From the NCBI GenBank assembly GCA_028023455.1, contig JAQFVV010012497.1, positions 932,001 through 996,000 on the forward strand: a stretch of 64,000 bases of DNA. The letters run 5' to 3'. Numbering within the stretch: the stretch's first letter is position 1; every line of letters begins with the position of its first letter. Shown in pieces: positions 57,701-62,459 of the stretch. The stretch is from Epiperipatus broadwayi (taxonomy: Eukaryota > Onychophora > Udeonychophora > Euonychophora > Peripatidae). The notes under the pieces are model-generated. The model ran no database searches. It was given only the letters and a program-made list of their open reading frames with translations, and was not told the DNA's origin. The position numbers and the translations under genes are program-made.

Positions 57701-58528
57701 CATTTTGTTACTAGTGTTCATCATTTGTGGCAAATCTATTTCTTTTCCAGTTCTGCCTAAAGCTTTGTAGAAGTTTGAATAATCAATAAATTTTAGATTA
57801 TTCAAGATTACATAAGATGGCAGCACTGAAATAAAAGAAAAAAGATTTTTTTTTTTTTTCTCGGGGAAGAGAAATGGGCCGTTCCTGGAAGTACTGCAAT
57901 ACCAGGTCAACCCATGGCAGAGGCGGAGCAAGCCCCTAACTCTCCACCTAATTCCAAAAATCAGTTTAATATTCTGGCCCCCATTAGGGAGCGTATCAGA
58001 TATTAAGCTGATAAGAACAGATACTACACTTTGCTACGTAAAAGTAATATATTTTGTTGGTATTGATTACTAATCCAGACTTTTCTTGAAGACAGGATTA
58101 TGTTCAACATTTATTTTGTTGGAAGGTTTTGCTGATTGTAATAGATAATTCAAAAGTATTTGATATATAAATAATATTGTTTCCATGAGTTCAACATTTT
58201 TAGGGATGGTTGTCATCTTCTTTTAATCTAAATTGATTAAGTCATAATATTGTGGATTTTGCTGTCTCTTTTTTTTTCATTGCAATAGAAACTTCTTGGA
58301 GCATAAATTAAATTTTGCACTCTGTCTGATATACTATTAATGTCCACAATTTTATTCTTTCATCTTTTATTTTTGATAAATTTCATTTTATTTATGTTTT
58401 ATATTTGTATCTTTTGAAATCATATTTTTTTATTTATTAATTGTATTTGGATCACTTATTGGAACTTAAATTCTAACCATTTGATGAGATTAACATGTCT
58501 CTTCCTTATTTCTTCTGCAGGTGAATGA
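652..58528 (+). CDS. TOP3A: DNA topoisomerase III alpha, 3' part (12 exons, C-terminal zinc-finger region)
   Basis: Type IA topoisomerase that, with BLM-type helicase and RMI proteins, dissolves double Holliday junctions in the nucleus; it also acts in mitochondria (family knowledge). Seen here: exons joined in compatible phase, all with GT-AG borders, encoding a C4 zinc finger (CPHC...C...C), the segment ending in GCDDMLREYL, a Ser/Asn/Thr-rich linker and three GRF fingers (KEGPN/KEGAN, then GR-x-F/Y-x-x-C, then C-x-F-F-x-W-A-D). Domain order matches vertebrate TOP3A, but with one extra GRF finger and no C-terminal CCHC knuckle found. The N-terminal toprim and catalytic Tyr domains lie outside the window. 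Exons: 652-739, 6124-6223, 17848-17921, 23039-23115, 23207-23387, 23910-23980, 26808-26922, 27403-27512, 43086-43194, 46572-46640, 57051-57187, 58521-58528. The last exon is the least certain. Confidence 0.93.
1219..1275 (+). repeat. Degenerate tRNA-derived SINE fragment
   Basis: Contains an A-box-like AGCTTAGTTAGATAGAGCACC segment, resembling the D-arm side of a tRNA, followed by a tRNA-length stretch. It resembles the copies at 7098 and 50738. The B box is eroded. Confidence 0.4.
1750..2010 (-). pseudogene. Possible LINE reverse-transcriptase ORF C-terminal relic
   Basis: The minus frame reads a basic segment with NEERRLIGEIKMRT and then GKKKKKGMEIDLI. This resembles the charged end found in many invertebrate LINE ORFs (eER-lik-I...GH..R...GK..RGR). 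The frame is short and no other domain is visible, so this is tentative. Confidence 0.35.
2646..3843. mobile_element. Non-autonomous DNA transposon with 25 bp terminal inverted repeats
   Basis: The left end CACCTGGGTCTCATTTTACG matches the reverse complement of the right end (CACCTGGGTCTCGTTTTACG) with one mismatch. Both ends are flanked by TATA, so a TA or TATA target duplication is likely. The interior has several ACGCG-containing stretches and a 16 bp perfect palindrome at 2712-2727 (CGGAAGTCGACTTCCG). No transposase frame is present. Confidence 0.82.
6124..6223 (+). CDS. TOP3A: TOP3A exon: second half of C4 zinc finger
   Basis: The acceptor is TTATAG and the donor GTAAGT. It reads GFYISCTNFPSCQSVIWLPE and on to GSTCDI. 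The two cysteines of SCTNFPSC complete the zinc site. Joined to the previous exon, the GG|G codon makes the conserved glycine before the aromatic residues. It ends in phase 0. Confidence 0.94.
7098..7235 (+). repeat. tRNA-derived SINE
   Basis: A-box TGGCGCAGTTGG at 7103-7114 and B-box-like GGATCGATTC near 7147 have tRNA spacing. A tail with CATTTGAACTTCTCATGAAT, then CCTGAGCAATAAAA and a T-rich end follow. The pol III promoter boxes and 3' tail fit a tRNA-derived SINE. It is not a functional tRNA, because the acceptor arm is not paired. Confidence 0.7.
7594..7640 (+). repeat. Second copy of the SINE 3' tail
   Basis: TATTTGAACTTAATAAGAAT then TCCAGAGCAATAAAA matches the tail of the element at 7098-7235 with few changes. 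The tRNA-like head is not recognisable, so this copy is 5'-truncated or decayed. Confidence 0.6.
9870..10190 (-). pseudogene. LINE reverse-transcriptase ORF C-terminal relic
   Basis: The minus-strand frame (10102-9887) reads NKKEVLNMNGENTNILKIIT then RRKNSMVDHFMRHSELLLE and ends near TEYIDVVRGK. This follows the usual end of RTE/jockey-like LINE ORFs (EVL...E...L..I..RK..W.GH.LRH..L). Only the terminus is present, as expected for 5'-truncated retrotransposition. Confidence 0.62.
10312..12168. repeat. GC-richer repeat block, possible solo LTR
   Basis: Starts TATAACGATCAGG and ends CCCGTTACA. The ends are an inverted TGTAACG/CGTTACA with one mismatch, and both sides abut ATATATAT. Base composition changes at the borders. 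The ends resemble those of the proven LTR at 28505. No protein is recognised inside. The solo-LTR reading is inference and needs a second copy. Confidence 0.4.
13150..15500. repeat. GC-richer unclassified repeat block
   Basis: Begins TATATATTGTACCGGTCAG right after an AT run and ends around 15500, where the sequence becomes AT-rich again. An 11 bp C run lies at 14485-14495. No convincing coding frame. The junction TATATATTGTACCGGT recurs at 27722, suggesting a family that inserts in AT repeats. Confidence 0.35.
17848..17921 (+). CDS. TOP3A: TOP3A exon: CGPPAGYLLKLKFKK segment
   Basis: The acceptor is ATTTTAG and the donor GTAAGT. It reads CGPPAGYLLKLKFKKNSVPP and on to SVPL, starting in phase 0 and ending in phase 2. 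The vertebrate protein has the equivalent stretch with LKLKFKRG and a PPTMPLEF-type end, so the assignment is firm despite the 11.6 kb intron before it. Confidence 0.93.
17943..17962. repeat. (TG)n microsatellite
   Basis: About ten TG units directly after the donor of the 17848-17921 exon. TG-rich tracts just after a donor can bind splicing factors, but no function is shown here. Confidence 0.8.
19560..19830 (-). pseudogene. LINE C-terminal relic
   Basis: On the minus strand one frame reads WFKDIARKDNRQIPEVLHRI then QRDYSKKKPMGVG, resembling the terminal region of invertebrate LINE ORFs (RW..DI......W...A.DR..W...G). It is short and flanked by stops, hence a decayed 5'-truncated copy. Confidence 0.45.
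22463..22810. promoter_or_regulatory. Quasi-tandem cluster of CTCF-like motifs in a GC-rich island
   Basis: Four related sites lie at 22541-22556, 22614-22629, 22684-22699 and 22765-22780, spaced 73, 70 and 81 bases. The fourth, reversed, reads CCACTAGATGGCGC, a full match to the CTCF core CCASYAGRKGGCRS. The first and second each have one mismatch, and the third is degenerate. The last two units also share ACGCATGGTGAACAGCG and TGCGTCGTCTGCTTT. Binding is inference; the sequence repeat is seen directly. Confidence 0.6.
23039..23115 (+). CDS. TOP3A: TOP3A exon: GCDDMLREYL segment
   Basis: The acceptor is TTTTTTAG and the donor GTAAGA. It reads YIGCVNGCDDMLREYLNIRL and KSSVS. The first base completes the Glu codon of the preceding PLE. 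The GCDD-x-L-RE motif is a recognisable TOP3A signature. It ends in phase 1. Confidence 0.94.
23207..23387 (+). CDS. TOP3A: TOP3A exon: low-complexity linker
   Basis: The acceptor is GCCTAG and the donor GTAATC. It encodes about 60 residues rich in Ser, Asn and Thr with no hydrophobic core, consistent with a disordered linker between the core C-terminus and the GRF array. The reading frame is kept from the upstream exon (phase 1) into the first GRF exon (phase 2). Confidence 0.9.
23910..23980 (+). CDS. TOP3A: TOP3A exon: GRF finger 1, first half
   Basis: Reads GAVVCNCGEDALLLTVKKEG then PNL and the first base of a Gly codon. VCNCG supplies the first two zinc ligands of a GRF finger. The donor (GTAAGT) splits the Gly of the GR motif after its first base, exactly as in the 27403-27512 exon. 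Confidence 0.95.
25009..25075. repeat. Possible hAT-type transposon end
   Basis: CAGGGATAGCTAACCTATGG followed by a TGCCAAATGTG stretch resembles the CAGGGGTCGGCAACC-type ends of hAT elements. No matching opposite end was found nearby, so this may be a solitary, decayed end. Confidence 0.3.
26214..26299 (+). repeat. Intronic block duplicated at 36631-36715
   Basis: About 85 bases, including GGATATTTTCTGATT and ATGACCTTTAAT, recur at 36631-36715 with about 85-90% identity. Each copy lies in the intron just before a duplicated GRF second-half exon (26808 and 43086). This fits a segmental duplication that included intron sequence. Confidence 0.7.
26808..26922 (+). CDS. TOP3A: TOP3A exon: GRF finger 1, second half
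   Basis: Reads GRQFYKCAKPQGCGCNFFLW then ADNS and an Asn/Ser-rich tail. It completes the GRF motif (GRQF, third and fourth Cys, FFLWAD). The first 28 bases are identical to the exon starting at 43086. Entering phase is 1 and leaving phase is 2. Confidence 0.96.
27125..27295. repeat. Near-perfect hairpin MITE, about 50 bp arms
   Basis: The left arm TTCTTCACGTATAAAGTATG continues to the run of A's at about 27175. The right arm (27240-27293) is its reverse complement with two or three differences. The loop is about 65 bases. It fills a large part of the 480 base intron between the two GRF exon pairs. Confidence 0.88.
27403..27512 (+). CDS. TOP3A: TOP3A exon: GRF finger 2, first half
   Basis: Reads QMQRLPSFPSINNDSVVCKC then GESPILLTVKKEGPNL. 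VCKCG holds the first zinc ligands. Its last 34 bases differ from those of exon 23910-23980 at only about two positions, and the phase-1 donor falls in the same Gly codon. The acceptor is ACTAAG, preceded by a weak pyrimidine tract. Confidence 0.93.
28505..30468 (+). repeat. 5' long terminal repeat
   Basis: 1964 bases, TGTAACGG...GCGGTTACA. By eye about 99% identical to the 3' copy. It carries a tandem duplication of a 26 base unit around 29337-29387 (a T run, then ACCGGTAGAAATA) that the 3' copy has only once; this explains the 23 base length difference. The roughly 2 kb length is long for an LTR. Confidence 0.93.
30471..30488 (+). other. Retrotransposon primer-binding site
   Basis: TGGCGCCCAACGTGGGGC starts two bases after the 5' LTR. 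From established knowledge this 18-mer is complementary to the 3' end of a tRNA-Lys (the Lys1,2 type), a common minus-strand primer. Confidence 0.88.
31022..32122 (+). pseudogene. Ty3/gypsy-type gag with one in-frame stop
   Basis: The frame opens with an acidic/basic coiled-coil region (residues about 30-150, heptad-rich, many Glu, Lys and Arg). It has a TAG at 31487-31489 and then continues in the same frame to 32122. The second part has the capsid-like pattern A-R-DWW-x-x-L, EEYKEEVLRCFW and a QFYYRQ segment, as in retrotransposon gag (capsid) domains. No CCHC nucleocapsid knuckle follows. The stop could be a point mutation in this copy. The LTRs are young, so the frame is otherwise well kept. 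Confidence 0.8.
32396..32915 (+). pseudogene. Integrase C-terminal relic (GPY/F module)
   Basis: After an internal deletion, the + strand reads SWIEIDRILH and PSPYLLSG, as at the end of the integrase core. A poly-A stretch and a frame change follow, then VGDRVMVRSNPVSRPEQNIF with DGPYEI and AFVLA, the GPY/F module of Ty3/gypsy integrases. Stops and frame changes make it non-functional. The minus-strand open frame here (32390-32887) is a shadow. Confidence 0.7.
32967..32980 (+). other. Polypurine tract
   Basis: CGGGCGGGGAGATA immediately before the 3' LTR. Position and purine bias match a plus-strand primer site. Two C's interrupt the tract. Confidence 0.6.
32981..34921 (+). repeat. 3' long terminal repeat
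   Basis: 1941 bases, same ends as the 5' copy, directly followed by the duplicated ATAC. It contains a single copy of the T-run/ACCGGTAGAAATA unit. A minus-strand open frame of 118 codons is shared with the 5' LTR, but it is just copied LTR sequence with no recognised domain. Confidence 0.93.
36631..36715 (+). repeat. Intronic block duplicated from 26214-26299
   Basis: Partner of the block at 26214-26299, in the same orientation. The distance to the next exon is longer (6.4 kb against 0.5 kb), because later transposon insertions sit between the block and the 43086 exon. Confidence 0.7.
37764..37906. repeat. Short hairpin MITE, 30 bp arms
   Basis: TCGTTCAAATACGCTACTCA then GAATTATTTT on the left is matched by the reverse complement at 37877-37906 with one mismatch. 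It totals 143 bases with a 5' TATA flank. A related half (ATTCGGAATTCTTTTATCAG) appears near 36590. Confidence 0.8.
38238..39043. mobile_element. MITE with 24 bp terminal inverted repeats
   Basis: The left end TACCATATTACTTCGAATAT and the reversed right end TACCATATTATTTTGAATAT continue with AAGA. Inside, TTTAAGATGCA recurs in opposite orientation near both ends (38271 and 38968). It is about 806 bases, AT-rich, with no transposase. A TA target site is likely. Confidence 0.78.
40375..42735. repeat. GC-richer unclassified repeat block flanked by AT runs
   Basis: Composition is visibly less AT-rich than the surroundings. Both borders touch AT dinucleotide runs (ACATATATAATGATCAG and GCATATATATTTATATA). 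A tRNA-like GGGGGTTCGAACCTC lies just before it at 40252-40266. No protein recognised. Similar in layout to the 10312 and 13150 blocks. Confidence 0.3.
42676..42722. repeat. Perfect 12 bp hairpin
   Basis: CATTCACTGTGG at 42676-42687 is exactly reverse-complemented at 42711-42722, with a 23 base loop that pairs partly further (GGACT with AGTCC). It lies about 360 bases before the 43086 exon. Confidence 0.7.
43086..43194 (+). CDS. TOP3A: TOP3A exon: GRF finger 2, second half
   Basis: Reads GRQFYKCAKPQNSCCNFFLW then ADSS and a Ser/Asn-rich tail. The acceptor is ATTTTAG and the donor GTAATT. It is the partner of the 27403 exon across a 15.6 kb intron filled with transposons. It is nearly a copy of exon 26808-26922 at its 5' end. 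Confidence 0.95.
43195..46571 (+). other. TOP3A intron
   Basis: 3.4 kb, AT-rich. It has a (GT)n run at 43476-43490 and (TA)n at 44951-44970. No transposon or other gene recognised. Confidence 0.8.
46572..46640 (+). CDS. TOP3A: TOP3A exon: GRF finger 3, first half
   Basis: Reads NNSFQTQQNSATLLCNCNLP then AK, leaving in phase 2. LCNCN gives the first zinc ligands of the third GRF finger. The intron after it falls before the LIVQKEG stretch, unlike the split Gly of fingers 1 and 2, so this finger has its own intron history and corresponds to the last finger of vertebrate TOP3A. Confidence 0.9.
47040..49150 (+). pseudogene. Decayed LINE reverse transcriptase (RTE/jockey-like group)
   Basis: The frame 47142-47459 reads ARKVIEENKNLKSIKHHFNI and then RRKDGTITKKRDDI and EEFYKKY, the linker before the reverse transcriptase. 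Frame-shifted pieces follow: KKGRSQENGSVAIEIL, NYRIIRL, GFSTVDHIQILREI, LCLDFVDYE, KISIDKD and SPK-like remnants, then YETWTLNRK near 48875 and an MERCTLGIIRRERK-type end. The order is that of non-LTR retrotransposon ORF2. Many stops, so long dead. The clade is uncertain. Confidence 0.8.
47465..47915 (+). repeat. Repeat inserted inside the LINE, with a duplicated 57 bp tail
   Basis: The LINE coding trace breaks after 47459 and resumes near 47935. Between them, CATCTTGGGGGTTATTTGTC to 47577 recurs at 47850-47908 (CATCTTGGGAATTATTTGTC). The second copy is preceded by CTGATGAGTGCTGGTTTAGC. The same module reappears at 51605-51700. Looks like a SINE-type insertion carrying two tails. Confidence 0.6.
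50738..50830 (+). repeat. tRNA-derived SINE fragment
   Basis: GGCAATTGATAGAGC followed by GCTGATGATTCTAAGAATTC and TTTCATACCTAGG mirrors the D-arm, anticodon arm and B-box order of a tRNA. Similar in type to 7098-7235 but diverged. Confidence 0.5.
51605..51700 (+). repeat. Third copy of the 47850-type repeat
   Basis: GGCTAACTGATAAGTAGTGG then TTCAGCATGAAATGTGCATCTTGGGG and a TTATGATTA end resemble 47815-47908. Dispersed family; the class is not certain. Confidence 0.5.
52494..52510 (+). repeat. 17-base poly-G run
   Basis: An uninterrupted run of 17 G, striking in such AT-rich DNA. It could form a G-quadruplex on this strand. Length may be an assembly or sequencing artefact. Confidence 0.85.
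52974..55595 (-). mobile_element. hAT-superfamily DNA transposon
   Basis: Ends TAGGGCTTATAA and (reversed) TAGGGCTTGCAA, flanked by the exact 8 bp duplication CTATAGAG (52966-52973 and 55596-55603), the hAT hallmark. Both sub-ends carry ACCGGTTTT-type motifs. 2622 bases, with a broken transposase on the minus strand, opposite to TOP3A. Confidence 0.93.
53295..55119 (-). pseudogene. hAT transposase, broken
   Basis: On the minus strand, 55119-54871 encodes a BED zinc finger (W-x-x-F, C-x-x-C, L-x-x-H-L-x-x-x-H). 54718-54524 has the RNase H-like start SITIDEWTS. 54408-54157 is acidic. 54120-53386 gives the helical region leading into the C-terminal dimerisation segment (PTSTDSE). A one-base shift at a T run near 53395 puts the end (FSIGGNF...LDALVFLKYF) in another frame, finishing at 53295. 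At least three breaks, so inactive. Confidence 0.87.
57051..57187 (+). CDS. TOP3A: TOP3A exon: GRF finger 3, second half
   Basis: Reads RLIVQKEGANKGRYFYGCEK then PMGEKCNFFKWADE. It completes finger 3 (GRYF, two Cys, FFKWAD). A donor GTAATA lies at 57188. If it is ignored, the frame stays open over a hydrophobic tail to TGA at 57280-57282, with AATAAA at 57489. A retained-intron 3' end is therefore possible. Confidence 0.9.
57489..57494 (+). terminator. Possible alternative polyadenylation signal (retained last intron)
   Basis: AATAAA about 207 bases after the TGA at 57280-57282 that is reached if the 57188 donor is not used. It would end a shorter TOP3A transcript with a different, hydrophobic C-terminus. 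Weak evidence alone. Confidence 0.2.
57875..58032 (-). pseudogene. 5'-truncated U2 snRNA retropseudogene
   Basis: The minus strand reads AAGTGTAGTATCTGTTCTTA then TCAGCTTAATATCTGATACG, TGATTTTTGGAATTAGG (Sm site region), GGGGCTTGCTCCGCC, GACCTGGTATTGCAGTAC and TTCCAGGAACGGCCCA. GTAGTA is the branch-point-pairing box. The first about 30 U2 bases are replaced by unrelated sequence. Beyond the 3' end, a short TTTCTCTTCCCCGAG is followed by a 14-base A run (57849-57859 on +). Truncated head and poly-A fit LINE-mediated retroposition. Confidence 0.88.
58521..58528 (+). CDS. TOP3A: Probable TOP3A terminal coding bases and stop
   Basis: A strong pyrimidine-rich acceptor (TTATTTCTTCTGCAG) ends at 58520. 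Joined in phase 1 to the donor at 57188 it gives Gly-Glu-stop, so the rest of this exon would be 3' UTR. Inference only: no further CCHC-like coding exon was recognised downstream, but a missed exon cannot be excluded. Confidence 0.5.
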
Positions 58529-59640
58529 ACAATCCAAATGTTATTTTTATGTGTATTGATATGTTCATATTATTATATAAATATAGCCTAAACACAATTT
58601 TTTTTTGTGAATGATAAACCAAAAGAATATTTATGATAATGAATTGTAATCACGTTAGAAGCTGTATTGGAGAACTGAACAGGTATTAACTAACAGATTT
58701 TAGTATCTTTATTTGTTAGTTTTTTCCAAGAGATACAGTGATTCAAATAAGTCAATACTAAAAACAGAAATTCATCTGCTAATCACATATATTATTTTTG
58801 TAAAAGGAATTTTTTTTTAGTCTCCTGGTAATATTAATCAATGGTAGAATTTGGGAATTACACTGCCTAATGTATTATCTTAAATTGATTTTTCTGAGTA
58901 GATGTAGGAAGCAGCTTTTCATTCTAAATATTTGATCTTGCCTACTAACAGATCTTATTAGTTTGTACTTTGTATCAAAGTTCAAGAAATAATAACATGT
59001 ATCAAGTTTTTATGTAATGTTGAATTGAACTAATAGCATAAGTATATGTTTAATCATATTTGTTGACTAATGTATATGATTACCATATTGGAATTATTTG
59101 TTTGTTTTTTTTTCTTTCAAACTACAAGTTATCATATGATCACCAATACTGTATGGAGAGTTTTGCCTGTTTTTAAACTACAAGTTAAAAAGTATTTTTT
59201 CTGAATTTGTAAATGAATAAATTTATTTAATGTAATTATTTCAATTTAGTATTGTATATTGGGAACATTTTTTATCATATTTTAAAAAGCCGGGTTTAGC
59301 CATGGCAATAAAATATATCAGATTTGCATTTCAGTTTGGATATAAAATATGCTTGTTAAAATGCATTTTAATTGATTCCAGAAACATTTTTAATTATTCT
59401 TTTGGGGACTTAATAATTTTAAAATATTTAAAGTAGTTTCAGAATTTATTTAGTTTCTATAAACATTTATTTAGATGCTTAAATACTTTTTATTTATTAG
59501 CCTTGGAAATTATTTATTTATTCTGTTCAGAAAGCATTTATTCCAATTTGCTTTTGTAAATTCATTTTGTTTAATATTTAGTATATTTCAAAATTATTCA
59601 TGGATCATATATACTTCACTGATGTGAGTAATAGAAGTAA
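58529..59640 (+). other. AT-rich stretch after TOP3A, possible 3' UTR
   Basis: No coding frame or repeat recognised. Contains AATAAA candidates near 59216 and 59308. Confidence 0.4.
59216..59221 (+). terminator. Possible TOP3A polyadenylation signal
   Basis: An AATAAA hexamer about 690 bases past the proposed stop at 58526-58528. Such hexamers are frequent in AT-rich DNA, and another lies at about 59308, so this is only a candidate. Confidence 0.25.
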
Positions 59641-59649
59641 ATAAAGAAA

Positions 59650-59965
59650 TGTGTAATAAATAGAAAAAAGTATCAGCTATGATATTACTAGGGAACCAAT
59701 AATTAGCATTTCTAGCTCAAGCTGAACCACTTGCTAATAGCTCTTTTCTTTGAATTCTGTTAAGAAATATCAATGCATCATCTATATGTAAAACAAGGTA
59801 TTTTACATGCAGTAAATTTAGAAAGCTATTTTTGTGTTTGTGAACAAATTTACTGCACATAAAACATGTGAATTGAGATAAAGATGATCCATCTTTGTTC
59901 AGATAAAAGAACTATTAGGGGCTAAGAACAAATCAACCTGAAGTTGTATCACAGGTCTTGCATTG
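59650..59965. repeat. Foldback MITE, diverged copy
   Basis: GTGTAATAAATAGAAAAAAG, then GATATTACTAGGGAACCAAT and GAACCACTTGCTAATAG match the ends of the copy at 60303. The second half has GAGATAAAGATGATCCATCT then TTGTTCAG and AACTATTAG, also shared. The inverted arms are weaker here, so it is older or recombined. Confidence 0.65.
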
Positions 59966-60302
59966 ACACCATAAGCCAAAGATCTATGGTTTTAAATGGA
60001 GGAAAAGTGGTTTGTGTGCAAAAAAAAATGTATTTAGTAATCTTAGCTGCAGATATCATTTCAATATCAATAAACTAGTCTTTATTTGATTTGTGAAATA
60101 ATAAAAACACTCTAAAAAAAAGGTATCAAGTCATGGAAATGTATTAAGTTACAAAAGAAACAATTGATTGTTGATTAACTGAATCAACTAACATTTCTTA
60201 AAAAAAATTTATTAAAAAAGTTTCAAATCAGTGGATTTAGTATTAAATTGAATATATTCACAAATGATTGTGATGTAAATAATATAAATAAATGGGTAAA
60301 TC

Positions 60303-60655
60303 TGTGTAATAATTGGAGAAAAGTGTCTACATTATGTTACTAGATAAACAAAATTAATATTGCTAGCTTCTAATGGCTCTGTGTGAATTTTAGTGGGAAA
60401 CAAAGATGGGATCATCCTTATCTCAGTTCACAAAATATTTTATGGGCAGAAAATTTGAATTTATATGTACAAAAATAGTTTTCTAAATTTATTACATAGA
60501 AATCATCTTGTGACCTGAGATAAAGGTGGTGCATCTTTGTCTTCCAGTAAAATTTAGATAAAAAAACTATTAGTAAGTGGTTAGTTTGGAGTTGGTAATG
60601 ATAATTGTTTGCCTAGTAACATCACTATTGGACACTTTTCTCCAATTATTATATA
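60303..60655. repeat. Foldback MITE, about 155 bp inverted arms
   Basis: The left arm (TAATAATTGGAGAAAAGTGT, then TGTTACTAG, CAAAGATG and CTTATCTCAG) is the reverse complement of the right arm ending at 60655 (CTCCAATTATTATA on +). The spacer is only about 30 bases, so the whole unit can fold. No coding. Confidence 0.85.
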
Positions 60656-60659
60656 GAGT

Positions 60660-61190
60660 TACTAATTTATTTCTATTTCATCATTGGACTAAGTGTATAT
60701 AAGATCCATGAATAAATTTGAGAGGTGTAAAAATAGTTCACACATTAAATGAAACAAATATTTTTGGTAAATATAAATTGATATATTACTAAGCCTTAAA
60801 AGAAATAGGAAGTTTTGAGTTTGCATAGGAAAGTATGGAAATTTATAAGGGATTTCTTTGTTAATAGTGTGTGAAAATAGATTTTTAGTGTTATAGAAAG
60901 TATATGCTCAACATTTAAATACTTTGTATTATATATTCTATTTTTCTGTTCTAATTGGCTATGAATGTATCAGTCAAAGAATAGAATTAAATTAATCATG
61001 AATGTTCTTGTTCAAAAATTTGTATTATTTGTCTTTGTAAAAATGGAGATTCATTCCAGTGAAGAACAGTTCCTATGAAGTGGATTTCCAAAAGATATAT
61101 TAAAATTGATTAAACCATTTTTTCTCAATAAATAGTGATGGTACACTATGCCGAAAAGATTATAAATTTATTACTTTTTAAAATTTATAG
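60660..61190. other. AT-rich stretch with no recognised feature
   Basis: No open frame, repeat or promoter signal that I can support. Confidence 0.5.
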
Positions 61191-61199
61191 CTTAGCACT

Positions 61200-61930
61200 G
61201 CTTTCGATCAGATCGGTCATATTCATAGCATTAATATTGGTGTATAAAAAGTAGAATTTAATGTTTATAAATTTAAATATACCATTTGCATGAAATGCAA
61301 TGCATGACTCTTTCTTGTTAATCACATAGAGGTTATTCGCAACAAACCACATCTCTTTATATTTTCATTTTCAATCATTGCCCTTAGTGCAAACGACTTT
61401 AATATTAAATGGATTGAAATTGTGGCCTAAGTCGATCTCATAGACTTGATATTAAGATCTGTTTTAGCACATTTGTATATACCTTTGTGCTGCACTAATC
61501 TTGTATCGCTGTTGGCATGAGACTCTTCATAGTAAATTGCTTTGCAGGTTGGTTCATTGTATTTAATTGTATAAATTATTTGGAGAGCTTGATGGTTGAA
61601 GCAATTTGTCTTTGGTGTTGTTCAACATTTGATTGGGATTAGAGGGAGGGGGTTCTAAAACTAATAGTGAATTTGTTTGAGCAGATTGTTTTTATTTTTT
61701 AGATGTATCTGGTTTAAAAGGAAGGCTAATCCATGCAGTAATACTGTTATTATTTATGCGCCTGGTATTTAAAGAGAAATATAATTTTTTAATGCCTTTA
61801 TTTAATATATTATCATACTCTGGATTGACTAAGTCTTTTATATAGTTTTTGATGTTGTCTTTTCTATCTGCTTCAAACTTACATAATTTAATTAAATTCT
61901 CCATTCCACAAATATTAAACATGTTTTTGA
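61200..61930 (-). pseudogene. Penelope-like retroelement relic (GIY-YIG end)
   Basis: On the minus strand, frame 61922-61692 ends with ITAWISLPFKPDTSKK, like the LPF/LPY-x-x-x-TS segment between reverse transcriptase and endonuclease in Penelope-like elements. Downstream (about 61565-61420) comes IIYTIKYNEPTCKAIYYEES then DTRLVQHK, the GIY-YIG pattern (vYkI.C..C...YvGeT...l..R..eH), then GHNFNPFNIKV in another frame. Breaks lie between pieces. Family assignment is by motif only. Confidence 0.55.
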
Positions 61931-61959
61931 CTGCGGTTTAAAGTTTTTTTGCTGGAAAT

Positions 61960-62455
61960 TGTAAAAATCCTTATTTAGAAACAATTGTCAATATTGAAGC
62001 CAACTACAAAAACAAGATGTTTTAGATAAAATTGCACAAGTATTACACCTCCATCCATCTAAAATAAATGAAAACAAATGCAATTGGTCTAACAAAATAA
62101 AAGCATCGGAATCATTTTTAATCCAATAATATTATATACTTAAAGGACGATAAGAGGAATAGATTTGCTCTATTATCAGGCAAAGATTATAAAAATACAG
62201 TTAATGAACAAATTACAAAATTAAACGTCTGAGAAGCATATAATTTAAAAAGAGAATTAATTTTATTGTTTCAATATTCTCCCGAGAATTTTCGGAAATA
62301 TAAAAATGCATCACACGATCATTATTTCATATGCTTACACATTCCGTTAATAAGAGTATGCGTAATGGCTTCCTTCTTGGAGTCTGGAATCTCTCAGCTG
62401 CTATACCCAGAGAAACCTGTTAATCACTTTACCTTCCCTTTGTATTCTTCACTCT
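61960..62455. other. Stretch with no recognised feature
   Basis: Open frames are short. A + frame near 62010-62110 is free of stops but matches nothing I know. It could be more of the Penelope-like element. Confidence 0.35.
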
Positions 62456-62459
62456 AAGT

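Larger units (their letters stand above)
57188..58520 (+). other. Probable last TOP3A intron
   Basis: GTAATA donor to CTGCAG acceptor. It contains the U2 pseudogene on the opposite strand. If retained, a stop lies at 57280-57282. Confidence 0.5.

Noticed and set aside
57641-57931. 96-codon minus-strand frame
   Set aside because: Runs across the U2 pseudogene tail and AT-rich flank; no protein character.
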